Below, piece after piece: positions 55,472 to 64,000 of a stretch of DNA of 64,000 nt. Location of the stretch: contig UEGR01000016.1 of assembly GCA_900465685.1 (NCBI GenBank), positions 124,001-188,000 on the forward strand, in the 5' to 3' direction. The position numbers and the translations under genes were made by a program. The stretch is from Hyphomicrobiales bacterium (GTDB taxonomy: Bacteria; Pseudomonadota; Alphaproteobacteria; Rhizobiales; Rhizobiaceae). The notes under the pieces were generated by a model that had not been told where the DNA came from, did no database searches, and worked only from the letters and a program-made list of their open reading frames with translations. Position 1 is the first letter of the stretch, and every line of letters begins with the position of its first letter.

Positions 55472-56116
55472 TTATATTCCAAGCATGGTGAGCGCCCGTG
55501 CATAGGCTTCTGCGGGCCGGGTCACATCGAAATGTACATGGGGGAGACCGACGGCTTCCGCTCCCTCAATATTCTTCTTCTGGTCGTCAACGAACACGCA
55601 ATCGGCACGGTCTATACTCAGCTCGGCCAGCACCTGTTCATAGGCGCGCGGATCGGGCTTCAGAACCTTGGTGTAGGTTGCATCCACGATCACATCGAAA
55701 AGCTCGATCAACGGAAAACGTTTGCGAAATTCGACACCGTAAAAAAGGTCGAGTTCGTTTGACAATATGGCGAGTTTGACACCTGCTTGCTTTGCTCTGA
55801 CAATGCTTTCACGGGCTTCTGGGCGCAAAACCAGATCAGGCTCGGCACCGCGCGCCCGTCGAACGAATGTCTTCATCTCCGTCCAGTCTTCGCCAAGCAA
55901 TGCGCCAACCTCTCGCGTGCGTGTTTGCCAATAGTCGCGCTCGGTAATTTCCCGCGCCTGCATCGACGCCCACAGGGGATCGGTTGCAATATCGAAAGGC
56001 CCACGCCAGCTCAGTGTCCCCGGCGCAAGGCCGAGCGCCCTTTCGGTCACGTCATGGGTCTCAAACAAAGTCCGCGTCACCACGCCACCGAAATCGAGAA
56101 TGAGGGCTTTGTTCAT
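55472..56116 (-). CDS. HAD-superfamily phosphatase
   Basis: A 214-residue HAD subfamily IA hydrolase. The first motif is LDFGGVV, with Gly where the second Asp is usual, as in YihX-type sugar phosphatases. LAILSNE is motif II, KPDPRAYE motif III and CVFVDDQKKNIEGA motif IV. It overlaps the Tm-1-like gene by four bases (ATGA). It may remove phosphate from an intermediate of this pathway. Confidence 0.85.
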   Translation of the reverse strand: MNKALILDFGGVVTRTLFETHDVTERALGLAPGTLSWRGPFDIATDPLWASMQAREITERDYWQTRTREVGALLGEDWTEMKTFVRRARGAEPDLVLRPEARESIVRAKQAGVKLAILSNELDLFYGVEFRKRFPLIELFDVIVDATYTKVLKPDPRAYEQVLAELSIDRADCVFVDDQKKNIEGAEAVGLPHVHFDVTRPAEAYARALTMLGI

Positions 56117-57369
56117 GCAGCACTGCCTTTCATAACGATGCCTTGCTCGACCCAGCGATCGAAGACTTCCAGTGCTCTCGCTGCAAAATCGGGGGTATTG
56201 ATATGCGCGTCGACTTCTTCAAGAGCTACCGCTGCCGGTGCGACCTTGCGCATCTCATCCAGAAATGCCCCGAGTGCCTCTGGCTCATGTAGGGGTTCGC
56301 CATGACGGTCCCATTCCTGAACGCCCCCAGAGGGCAGCATAAAAGCAACCGGAGCCACAGCACTTTGAAGCTTGGCGGCAATGACACGGGCCACTTCCCG
56401 CCGCTGTTCCGGCGCCACCGTAACAGAAGCGATCAACCGGTTATGAGCATGATAAGGACGACCGTCGAATGCCTTCGGCGCTCGCTGCCACGCTGGAACG
56501 TCAACCATATCGACGGCTCCTGGTGCGACTATCTGAGGGATTCCGGCACGGCCGGCATTTTCCATCCGATCCGGTCCGGACGTTACAACAGATCCGCTAT
56601 GCGCGTTGGTTACTTCCTGTATGCAGAAATCAAATACTGCGACAAAGCCACCCTGCGCCGCCACCGCTTCAAAAGCCCGTCCGCCCATGCCCGTCGCATG
56701 AAAGATCGCGACGTCATAGCCTCGCTTTTCGAGTTCCGGCTTTAGAAAGCGCATATATTTCAGACAGGACGAACCAAGCGACGTCATCCCGATCAATGGC
56801 CGATTGCCATTGGGCTTTTCCGTCATCTTCGCTGCACCAACCACCGCGCCACAGGCCTGTGACAAAACCGACCGGCAGATGGGGTTCAATCCATATAGAC
56901 CACCAGCCCACAAGATCATCATCAAATCCGGCGCGATGCGTTCAGGTGGAAGAAGATGGGAATAGGCGATTGTCGAAACAATGAATTTCGGCACACCAAG
57001 CGGTAGGATGGCAGCGATATCGAGAGCGAGATCGGTGCCTAGCGATCCGCCGAGCGCAATCATTCCATCTACCTGCCCCATAGCAGAGAGCTCGCGAACC
57101 AGGCGGGTCGCACCCTCAGCCATCAAAGCCATGGCACTGTTTTCATCGCCACTATCGATAATCGCTTGTATAGTCGTGCCTGCGGCCTGCGCCACATCAT
57201 GCTTGGAGTGATCCGGTGTATAGGTAGGGTTTCCCAGAATACTGACATCGATCATTACAGGAATGCCGCCTGCATCTTCGATGATCCCAGCCATGAACAG
57301 AAGTTCGTCGCTTTTGGTATCTCCGGTGCCAATGACGATAATCCGGGGGGAACTGGCATTCACACACAT
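56113..57369 (-). CDS. Tm-1-like ATP-binding protein (UPF0261 family)
   Basis: A 418-residue UPF0261 protein: IIVIGTGDTKSDEL and DVSILGNP at the N-terminus, ALGGSLGTDLAL, IGMTSLGSSCLKYMRFL and the late MLPSGGVQEWD. The name comes from tomato Tm-1, whose homologous domain binds ATP and inhibits tobamovirus replication; the bacterial role is unknown. In many genomes it sits beside a TIM-barrel partner, which is absent here. It is coupled to IclR upstream (one-base overlap) and to the HAD gene downstream. Confidence 0.85.
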   Translation of the reverse strand: MCVNASSPRIIVIGTGDTKSDELLFMAGIIEDAGGIPVMIDVSILGNPTYTPDHSKHDVAQAAGTTIQAIIDSGDENSAMALMAEGATRLVRELSAMGQVDGMIALGGSLGTDLALDIAAILPLGVPKFIVSTIAYSHLLPPERIAPDLMMILWAGGLYGLNPICRSVLSQACGAVVGAAKMTEKPNGNRPLIGMTSLGSSCLKYMRFLKPELEKRGYDVAIFHATGMGGRAFEAVAAQGGFVAVFDFCIQEVTNAHSGSVVTSGPDRMENAGRAGIPQIVAPGAVDMVDVPAWQRAPKAFDGRPYHAHNRLIASVTVAPEQRREVARVIAAKLQSAVAPVAFMLPSGGVQEWDRHGEPLHEPEALGAFLDEMRKVAPAAVALEEVDAHINTPDFAARALEVFDRWVEQGIVMKGSAA

Positions 57370-58154
57370 CAGCCGTTCCTCTTCATATGGCCGGAGATAC
57401 CCGCATGACGGCGTTCGCCGAACAGCGCAGCAGCGATCGCTTCGGCCGCATGTAATGCTGCGGCGCCATGCTGTTGCACCACTGCATCATCTGCTCTGAC
57501 GAGCGGCGCTGCCACTGTTACGCAGCCGACCGGAGAGCCGGTTGGAGCCAGAATCGCTGCCGACGTACTGACCACGCCGGTTTCCATGCCCTGCCGGTTG
57601 ACAGAAAACCCTTTTATGCGTGTTTCTCTCAAAAGGCGCCGGACACCCAGAGCATCGACAACCGTGAATTCCGTGTAGGCTTCCAATGCTTCAGACAAAG
57701 CCACATTTATTGCTTCGTCTGAACAGGCGGCCAAGTAAGCCAGGCCCGACGCCGTTGCGTGGTAGGGCAAGATGGTACCCACATTGACGAACACGCGATG
57801 GGCGCGCGGAGATTCTTCGACATGAATGGTGGAAAGTCGCCCGTTGGAAAATTCGGACAGATGGACCGTTTCGCCAGTCTGTTCAGCAAGTTCTTTCACA
57901 AAAGAAAGAGCCGTACCGAGAAACGGATAGCGCGCCTCACGAATGCGGGCCAACCGTAAAGGCTCCGCCCCGATGCGATATTTACGGCTTTCTGGAAGCT
58001 GTTCGACAAACCCGTGTTTTTCCAGGTCAACCAGAAAACGGCGCGTCGTTGCTTTGTCATAGCCGCAGGCTTGGGCGATCTCAGTCAAGCCGGCATCGGC
58101 ATTCAACCGCGACAAGACATCAAGAAGTGCCAAAGCTTTGCTGATAGTGCTCAT
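57369..58154 (-). CDS. IclR-family regulator of the amine island
   Basis: A 261-residue IclR protein with helix-turn-helix AGLTEIAQACGYDKATTRRFL, wing KYRIG, and the ligand domain ending (FSVNRQGMETGVVSTSAAI, GCVTVAAP). ATG 58154 has AGGAGA upstream. It is the first gene of the six-gene minus-strand operon and divergent from the permease, so it likely controls both directions. Confidence 0.9.
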   Translation of the reverse strand: MSTISKALALLDVLSRLNADAGLTEIAQACGYDKATTRRFLVDLEKHGFVEQLPESRKYRIGAEPLRLARIREARYPFLGTALSFVKELAEQTGETVHLSEFSNGRLSTIHVEESPRAHRVFVNVGTILPYHATASGLAYLAACSDEAINVALSEALEAYTEFTVVDALGVRRLLRETRIKGFSVNRQGMETGVVSTSAAILAPTGSPVGCVTVAAPLVRADDAVVQQHGAAALHAAEAIAAALFGERRHAGISGHMKRNG

Positions 58155-58244
58155 TGTCGTTCTCCTCATACCAAGCTCTAGGTCTGCCAGCACGCTTTGC
58201 AGCTACGCCTCTTTGGGCGCTTCACATGACTTAGATACTTAACA

Positions 58245-58261
58245 TGAGAAATAACTTGACA
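58245..58261 (+). promoter_or_regulatory. shared 17-bp motif before the permease (copy 1)
   Basis: TGAGAAATAACTTGACA matches TGTGAATTATCTTGACA before the amidohydrolase at 14 of 17 positions. It includes a TTGACA box and lies in the divergent region next to the IclR gene. It is a candidate IclR-controlled promoter element. Confidence 0.5.
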
Positions 58262-58416
58262 GAAAGCCAGACCGCTTGCAAGTCTATATTTGAAGCACAG
58301 GGTCATATATTGAACCGCCGTACTTTGGGAAAAATAAAAGAAATTGCCCGAACGGCCCACGTAGCTTCCGCCTCGATAGGAGCGAGGTGCATTGAAGATT
58401 CTGGGGAACAAAAACT

Positions 58417-59880
58417 ATGACAACAACCACTGAACCGTCTTCGCAAGCCGATCAATCGGCAAACCAATTGCGTAAAAACAGCCTCGGTGTCGCGGCTGTA
58501 ACTTTTCTCGTCGTCTCAGCCGCAGCGCCATTGACCGCCGTTGCAGGCGGCGTGCCCTTGTCGATGCTCCTGGGAAATGGTGCGGGCATACCGCTGGCCT
58601 TTCTTCTGGTCACAATTGTCCTTTTGATGTTTTCTGTCGGCTATGTTGCGATGGCCAGACACATCCGCAATGCCGGAGCATTCTATGCCTTCACGGCGCA
58701 GGGACTGGGCGGATTGATGGGGGGCGTCGCCGCCCTTCTCGCAATCCTGGCCTATAATGCCATGCAGATCGGCGTGTTCGGCCTCTTCGGCGCGGCAACG
58801 GCCGGGTTTCTGGCCAGCTTCGGCATCGATCTACCCTGGTGGGCATGGACCTATATCGGTATTGCTGCTGTAGCGGTGCTCGGTTATCGCCGTGTCGATC
58901 TTTCGGCGCGGGTGCTGACAGTACTCGTCGTGCTCGAATATGTCGTGGTGCTTATCATCGACGTGGCCATTCTCTTCACCGGTGGCGATAGCGGTCTTTC
59001 CATCACGCCCTTTACGCCCTCAGCCTTTCTGAGCGGCACACCCGCCATTGGAATCCTGTTCTGTTTTGCTGCCTTCATTGGCTTTGAAGCCACGACAATC
59101 TATAGCGAAGAAGCCCGTGATCCAGGTCGCACCGTACCACGTGCAACCTATATTTCCGTGCTGATGATCGGCCTGTTTTATATGCTCACCTCATGGCTCA
59201 TGGTCAATGGTGCGGGTGCCGACAAACTGGTGGGCGAGCTGCAGGGACTTCAGGATCCGACCACCTTCCTCTTCGGCCTTGCAGAACGATATGTCGGCCA
59301 TTGGATCATACCGGTTATGAACCTTCTCTTCATTACCAGCCTGTTTGCCGGTGTCGTTGCCTTCCACAATGGCGTTGCCCGTTACATGTATGTCGCAGGT
59401 CGTGAAGGTTTGCTGCCCGCCCGCCTTGGCACAACGCATTCCCTCTATCAGAGCCCCCATATTGGCTCGCTGGTGCAGACGGTTATCGCGTTGCTTGTGG
59501 TGACAATTTTCGCAACCACAGGACAGGACCCGGTACTGGCGCTCTTCTCCTGGCTGACCAATGTCGGCACACTGGCAATCATGCTGCTGATGACCTTCAC
59601 CGCCTTCGCCATCATAACCTTCTTTGCCCGTCATCCCGGACTTGAAAATAGCGTTATGACCACACGGATTATGCCGCTGATAACAGGCACTGTGCTTGGC
59701 ATTCTGGTCATTTATATCGCGCTGAATTTCGGCAGTATCGCTGGTGCCAACGGCGTTATGGCCATTATCCTGCCGGGGTTGGTACTTGTTGCTGCTATCA
59801 TCGGGCTGTTGCTTGCCATGAGGCTCAGGACCAACAATGCAACCGGCTTTGCCCGTCTTGGTGCAGGTCAGATCGTCTGA
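58417..59880 (+). CDS. APC-family amino acid/amine permease
   Basis: A 487-residue inner-membrane permease with about twelve helices. NSLGVAAVTFLVVSAAAPLTAVAGG, HIRNAGAFYAF, GFEATTIYSEEARDPGRTVPRA and the MLLMTFTAFAIITFF region are typical of APC transporters near the putrescine/amino acid type. It is the first plus-strand gene of the divergent pair and is followed 51 bases later by an aldehyde dehydrogenase. By context it imports the amine or amino acid that the island degrades. Confidence 0.9.
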   Translation: MTTTTEPSSQADQSANQLRKNSLGVAAVTFLVVSAAAPLTAVAGGVPLSMLLGNGAGIPLAFLLVTIVLLMFSVGYVAMARHIRNAGAFYAFTAQGLGGLMGGVAALLAILAYNAMQIGVFGLFGAATAGFLASFGIDLPWWAWTYIGIAAVAVLGYRRVDLSARVLTVLVVLEYVVVLIIDVAILFTGGDSGLSITPFTPSAFLSGTPAIGILFCFAAFIGFEATTIYSEEARDPGRTVPRATYISVLMIGLFYMLTSWLMVNGAGADKLVGELQGLQDPTTFLFGLAERYVGHWIIPVMNLLFITSLFAGVVAFHNGVARYMYVAGREGLLPARLGTTHSLYQSPHIGSLVQTVIALLVVTIFATTGQDPVLALFSWLTNVGTLAIMLLMTFTAFAIITFFARHPGLENSVMTTRIMPLITGTVLGILVIYIALNFGSIAGANGVMAIILPGLVLVAAIIGLLLAMRLRTNNATGFARLGAGQIV

Positions 59881-59931
59881 CCTGCACCTCTCATCAATGG
59901 CTTTATCATCTACCAGTTCAAGGAACTTGCC

Positions 59932-61410
59932 ATGCAAGACAAGATTGACGCTCTCGGCCAGCAAAACATAGCGCCGCAATTGCTGTTTATCGACGGGCGA
60001 TGGCAGTCCGCTGTAGACGAAGCCACAATGGCGATCATCTCGCCTATCGATGGCCAGCAGCTGACCAGTCTGGCAGCTGCTGGAACAGTCGATGTGGATC
60101 GTGCCGTGATGGCTGCTCGCCGCAGCTTCGACAAGGGCCTCTGGTCAAGAGCCTCGCCCGCCGAACGAAAAAAGGTGTTGTTAAAGATCGCCGAACTGAT
60201 CGAAAAACACGCGCTTGAACTTGCAGTACTTGGGGTACGCGACAACGGCACCGAGATCTCGATGGCTATCAAAGCTGAACCCGGGAGCGCGGCAAATACG
60301 TTCCGCTACTACGCGGAAGCCATTGACAAGGTTTATGGCGAGATCGCCCCAACTGCAGAAGATGTACTCGGCCTCATCCACCGCGCGCCCATTGGCGTAG
60401 TGGCCGCGATCGTGCCCTGGAATTTTCCGATGATGATCGGCGCATGGAAAATTGCACCGGCGCTGGCCGCTGGTAATTCAGTCATACTCAAACCTGCAGA
60501 AGGTGCGTCGCTGACGCTGCTCCGTCTCGCTGAACTATGCGCAGAAGCCGGGTTGCCAGAAGGCGTTTTGAATGTTGTAACCGGTGCAGGCGCAATCACG
60601 GGTGAGGCACTTGGGCTACACAGCGATATCGATGTGCTGGCCTTTACCGGATCAGGACATGTCGGTCGCAAACTGCTCGAATATTCAGCCCGTTCGAACC
60701 TGAAACGCGTCTATCTGGAGCTTGGCGGTAAATCGCCGAATATCGTATTCGCCGATGCACCCGATCTTGACCGGGCAGCAAAGGTTTCCGCTTACGGAAT
60801 ATTCCGCAATTCGGGTCAGGTATGCGTTGCCGGATCGCGATTGTTGGTTGAGCGCTCCATTGCAGATGAATTTGCAGAACGCGTGAGTGCCATTGCTGGC
60901 GCCATGAGACTTGGCAACCCATTGGACCTCGCCACCGAGGCGGGTGCCATTTCCAGCGAGGTGCAACTAGGCAAAAATCTCGATTTCGCCGCGCAGGCGC
61001 TATCGGAAGGTGCGCAGTTGCGAACCGGGGGCAATCGCATTCTGGAAGAAACTGGAGGTTATTACATGCAACCGACTATCTTCGATGTGACCCCTGACAT
61101 GACATTGGCCCGTGAAGAAGTGTTTGGACCCATTCTTGCGATCATCCCCTTTGACACGGAAGACGATGCATTGAAAATCGCCAATGACACAAGCTATGGC
61201 CTCGCTTCAGCGGTGTGGACTTCCAGTCTGTCACGCGCACACCGCATGGTTCGCAATATTCGAGCTGGGGTCGTACACGTCAACACATATGGTGGCGCAG
61301 ACAACTCTGTCCCGCTTGGAGGCGTCAAGCAGTCGGGCAACGGTCACGACAAATCACTTCACGCGCTGGATAAATATACAGATTTGAAAACAGCCTGGAT
61401 TCAACTTTGA
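59932..61410 (+). CDS. aldehyde dehydrogenase, amino-aldehyde type
   Basis: NAD(P)-dependent oxidation of an aldehyde to the acid, 492 residues. VVAAIVPWNFPMMIG, ILKPAEGASLTLLR, FTGSGHVGRKL, LELGGKSPN with the general base Glu near 263, GQVCVAGSR with catalytic Cys near 298 and EEVFGPILAI are all in place. It resembles PuuC-type gamma-glutamyl-aminobutyraldehyde dehydrogenases. It probably oxidises the aldehyde released by the aminotransferase or phospho-lyase across the promoter. Confidence 0.92.
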   Translation: MQDKIDALGQQNIAPQLLFIDGRWQSAVDEATMAIISPIDGQQLTSLAAAGTVDVDRAVMAARRSFDKGLWSRASPAERKKVLLKIAELIEKHALELAVLGVRDNGTEISMAIKAEPGSAANTFRYYAEAIDKVYGEIAPTAEDVLGLIHRAPIGVVAAIVPWNFPMMIGAWKIAPALAAGNSVILKPAEGASLTLLRLAELCAEAGLPEGVLNVVTGAGAITGEALGLHSDIDVLAFTGSGHVGRKLLEYSARSNLKRVYLELGGKSPNIVFADAPDLDRAAKVSAYGIFRNSGQVCVAGSRLLVERSIADEFAERVSAIAGAMRLGNPLDLATEAGAISSEVQLGKNLDFAAQALSEGAQLRTGGNRILEETGGYYMQPTIFDVTPDMTLAREEVFGPILAIIPFDTEDDALKIANDTSYGLASAVWTSSLSRAHRMVRNIRAGVVHVNTYGGADNSVPLGGVKQSGNGHDKSLHALDKYTDLKTAWIQL

Positions 61411-61647
61411 ATCCAGGCTGGCTCGGGCGGCTCCAAGTGGCCCGACCCAAGGCAGTTCAATCGACAACCCATCGAGAGCGCGGGTAAACGCGCTTTGTCC
61501 AGTATTCCATTGCCAGTTCATGGGGCATCTGAAAGTAAAACTTCAACCTTTTATTTAACGTGTGAATTATCTTGACACATGTGAATCTGGGCGGCACTCT
61601 AATAATGAATAGTAGGTTCAAATAATGAACCCAAAGGGAACATCAGC
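61411..61647. promoter_or_regulatory. promoter region of the amidohydrolase (motif copy 2)
   Basis: An intergenic stretch of 237 bases. At 61561-61577 lies TGTGAATTATCTTGACA, near-identical to the motif at 58245. It is followed by CATGTGAA, whose complement TTCACATG is near 58221. The amidohydrolase therefore probably has its own promoter under the same control as the permease. Confidence 0.5.
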
Positions 61648-63306
61648 ATGACAGTGACGCGACACGCAGACCTCATTCTCACTGATGGCCGTATCTATAC
61701 GATCGACGCTTCACAACCCTGGGCGCAGGCCATTGCAGTCGCAGATGGGAAGATACTTGCTGTCGGCAGCGCGTCTGAAATCGCACGCTATAGAACAGAC
61801 ACAACCGAGATCATTGATCTTGAAGGCCGCATGGTGATGCCGGGCTTTGTTGATGTACACAACCACATCATGATGGCTGGCCAAGCCGAACTGTTTGAAA
61901 CGCAGTTGCCCAAAGGCGCAACTATCGACGACATTTGCGCCCATGTGCGTGAGCAGGCGAAAACGGCTGCACCGGGTCAATGGATTATCGCCAACCAATG
62001 GGGCGCGGACATGATCGCCGCGCTCAATACCAAGGAAGCATTGCAAAAACTTGATGCTGCCAGCCTCGGCTATCCAGTGTTGTTACGCGATGAAACCATG
62101 CACAACCGCTGGATCAACAGCGTTGCGATGCACCTGTCTGGCATCGACGAGCACCAACCGGACCCACCTGCCGGTGCTTTCGGAAGAGATTCGACGACCG
62201 GTCGATTGACTGGACTATTGGTGGAATCTGCAGCCGGCATTGTTGAACGAGTAGCGGCAAGCCACTTTACCGAAGCCATGGGGGAAGCCGCAGTCATACG
62301 CGCCGTCGAATTGGCCAATTCCTACGGCATTACCGCCTTTCAGGATGCCGCCTCGGTACAGCCGGTTCTCCAAGCACTCACAAATCTAGATAACAAGAAC
62401 AAACTGACGGCTTGGACTGTCACGTCCCTTCCCTTGATCGAACCGTCATTCATGTTCGGGCTTTCCGGTGATGAGCTTCTGGCGGTTCGCGAACATTATC
62501 GCACGCATCATGTGCGACCGAACTTCACCAAGATTTTCCTTGATGGCGTGCCCGGAGCACGTACCGGGGCTTTTCACGACGCTTATTTGAACGACGACGC
62601 TCACCCTCACGGTTATAGAGGAGAAACGCTCGTCAGCTATGCCGATCTGGTCAAATATATCGACAGATCGGAAATGCTCGGCATGGGGCTGAAGATCCAC
62701 TGTGCCGGAGACTTTGCGGTCAGTGAAATGCTGGATGCCGTAGAAGCAGTGCGCTATTTCAAGGGCCCGGCAAAGGTCCTGCACCATATAGCGCATGCGA
62801 GCTATATCCGCCCACAGGATATCGAGCGCTTTGCAAAACTCTCGGTGGTTGCCGACCTCTGCCCGATGATTTGGTACCCGACCACCTTTCTTGAGGGCCA
62901 CAAGGCGGCCATGGGCGAAGAGCGGGCATCGCGGTTCTGGCCGATAGCCGATCTCCATCAGTCTGGTGCACTTCTGGCGGGCGGCTCCGACTGGCCGGTC
63001 ATTCCTGTACCCGACCCATGGACCGGTATCGAAGGAATGGTAACCCGGCAAAATCCATCCGGCGCGTTTCCAGGCGTTTCGCTTTGGCCCGAACAGGCCA
63101 TCGATCTGGCCACCGCGATCAAGATATTCACGCTCAATTCCGCAACCGCGATGGGTATCGCGGAACAGACCGGGTCTTTGGAGCCCGGCAAGTCGGCAGA
63201 CCTCATCATTCTTGACCAGAATGTCTTCGATGTCCCGGCCAATCAGATCGCCAGCACCAAAGTTCTGACCACCTTCTTCGAAGGGCGAGCCGTCTATCAG
63301 CGCTAG
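61648..63306 (+). CDS. YtcJ-like amidohydrolase (family 3)
   Basis: A 552-residue metal-dependent amidohydrolase. The metal-binding HxH lies in MPGFVDVHNHIM, TKIFLDGVPGARTGAF is the middle strand, LKIHCAGDFAV and VLHHIAHASY give later His ligands, and GGSDWPV the final Asp. N- and C-terminal beta parts (DGRIYTIDAS; GKSADLIILDQN) are typical. These enzymes hydrolyse N-acyl amides. In this island it might release an amine from an amide precursor. Confidence 0.88.
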   Translation: MTVTRHADLILTDGRIYTIDASQPWAQAIAVADGKILAVGSASEIARYRTDTTEIIDLEGRMVMPGFVDVHNHIMMAGQAELFETQLPKGATIDDICAHVREQAKTAAPGQWIIANQWGADMIAALNTKEALQKLDAASLGYPVLLRDETMHNRWINSVAMHLSGIDEHQPDPPAGAFGRDSTTGRLTGLLVESAAGIVERVAASHFTEAMGEAAVIRAVELANSYGITAFQDAASVQPVLQALTNLDNKNKLTAWTVTSLPLIEPSFMFGLSGDELLAVREHYRTHHVRPNFTKIFLDGVPGARTGAFHDAYLNDDAHPHGYRGETLVSYADLVKYIDRSEMLGMGLKIHCAGDFAVSEMLDAVEAVRYFKGPAKVLHHIAHASYIRPQDIERFAKLSVVADLCPMIWYPTTFLEGHKAAMGEERASRFWPIADLHQSGALLAGGSDWPVIPVPDPWTGIEGMVTRQNPSGAFPGVSLWPEQAIDLATAIKIFTLNSATAMGIAEQTGSLEPGKSADLIILDQNVFDVPANQIASTKVLTTFFEGRAVYQR

Positions 63307-63360
63307 CCGTTTCATGAAACCCATCCCGATGCATTGCGGGCAAATAAAAAAGGGAACAGC

Positions 63361-64000
63361 ATGCAATCGACCAAAAACCTCCTTCTCGCTTCAGCTGTAA
63401 TGTTGTCAGGCATGTGGGTTTTCGCCGGGGAAGCTCAGGCTTCCCCTTCCTGTGAAAATGGGCCCATCCAGATAGGTGCTGTTTCCACGATAACGGGCGT
63501 AGTCGATTTTTCCGACGCTCCCAAAGCGGCGGCGGCAGTCTTCGATCAGCTTAATGCTGCTGGAGGTATAAACGGCTGCAAGATTGACTACACCATCGCC
63601 GACGATAAGGGAGACCCACAGGTCGCAGCTCAGGCTGCTCGCGATCTGATCGACAACAAATCTGTTGTCGCCTTATCCGGGGGTGCAAGTCTGCTCGATT
63701 GCGCTGTCAATGCGGCCACCTACAATCGAAATGACGTTCTGGCGATACAAGGCGTCGGCGTCGATCCGCTGTGTTTCAATGCTCCCAGCATCGCGCCCGT
63801 GAATGTCGGCCCCTATACCTTGACGACAGCCATGCTCGATTATGCGACAAAAAATCTTGGTGCTCAGAAACTCTGCGCTTTTTTCCTCGTCATCGGCGGC
63901 ACTCAGGAGGCCTATGCTGCAGCCGTCACGCGCTGGGAAAAGATCAGCGGCAAGAAGATCGCCCTCAGTGACATGACCTTGCCTGCACAAGGTGATCTCA
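63361..64000 (+). CDS. ABC transporter substrate-binding protein, branched-chain amino acid type, 3' end missing
   Basis: The frame is open from ATG 63361 to the right edge (213 codons) and continues outside. A signal peptide (LLLASAVMLSGM, cleavage near AQA) is followed by the LivK-type start PIQIGAVSTITG, FDQLNAAGGINGCKI and DDKGDPQVAAQAARDLID. GGTQEAYAAAVTRW is also family-like. A GGGAA precedes the ATG. It probably begins an ABC uptake operon for an amino-acid-like or amide solute linked to the amidohydrolase. Confidence 0.88.
   Translation, partial: MQSTKNLLLASAVMLSGMWVFAGEAQASPSCENGPIQIGAVSTITGVVDFSDAPKAAAAVFDQLNAAGGINGCKIDYTIADDKGDPQVAAQAARDLIDNKSVVALSGGASLLDCAVNAATYNRNDVLAIQGVGVDPLCFNAPSIAPVNVGPYTLTTAMLDYATKNLGAQKLCAFFLVIGGTQEAYAAAVTRWEKISGKKIALSDMTLPAQGDL

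Noticed and set aside
62446-63366. A 306-codon minus-strand frame opposite the amidohydrolase
   Set aside because: The plus-strand protein has all amidohydrolase motifs; the antisense frame has none.

Overview
The window looks like a chromosomal segment of an Ochrobactrum/Brucella-type alphaproteobacterium (Brucellaceae). The best evidence is a tandem pair of porins closely resembling Brucella Omp2a/Omp2b. The DUF2865, DUF3011 and LprI-like envelope proteins and the PmtA-like methyltransferase fit the same group. No rRNA, tRNA or CRISPR array was seen. All family calls come from reading motifs, not from database searches.

Region 1 (1-2.8 kb) holds the end of a short-chain dehydrogenase (SDR), an MFS exporter and a phospholipid-methyltransferase-like enzyme. 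Region 2 (3.3-20 kb) is a hydroxamate siderophore locus. It has a TonB receptor and FhuF-type reductase on the plus strand, and a long minus-strand run: one-module NRPS, ornithine N-hydroxylase, phosphopantetheinyl transferase, PvdS/RpoI-like sigma factor, GNAT, Tat-exported binding protein, double-length permease and PhaB-type reductase. Divergent from the NRPS are an IucB/VbsA-like N-acyltransferase and a PLP enzyme. The set fits a vicibactin-like cyclic trihydroxamate, with PhaB supplying the (R)-3-hydroxybutyryl-CoA acyl donor. The permease ATPase is not in the window.

Region 3 (20-30 kb) carries the two porins, three alpha/beta hydrolases, an Old Yellow Enzyme with an internal deletion, a LysR regulator, and a RibD_C/TetR pair with a palindromic operator. 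Region 4 (30-40 kb) is accessory. It contains two paralogous membrane sensors with different output domains (one GGDEF, one not), an SDR that has apparently lost its start codon, an AraC regulator, and small exported proteins sharing a GCHGxGC motif. Region 5 (40-48 kb) has a large autotransporter, a phosphodiesterase/hydrolase pair with a divergent LysR, and a decayed IS6-family element.

Region 6 (48-51.7 kb) is a four-gene set: MFS transporter, SDR, FucU/RbsD-type mutarotase and IclR regulator. Region 7 (51.8-64 kb) is a catabolic island. A tightly packed six-gene minus-strand operon (IclR, Tm-1-like, HAD phosphatase, omega-aminotransferase, phospho-lyase-like aminotransferase, APH-type kinase) is divergent from an amino-acid permease, aldehyde dehydrogenase, amidohydrolase and an ABC binding protein that runs off the end. 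A 17-bp motif shared by two plus-strand promoters may be the IclR site. The likely substrate is an amino alcohol or hydroxylated amine, handled by phosphorylation and phospho-elimination.
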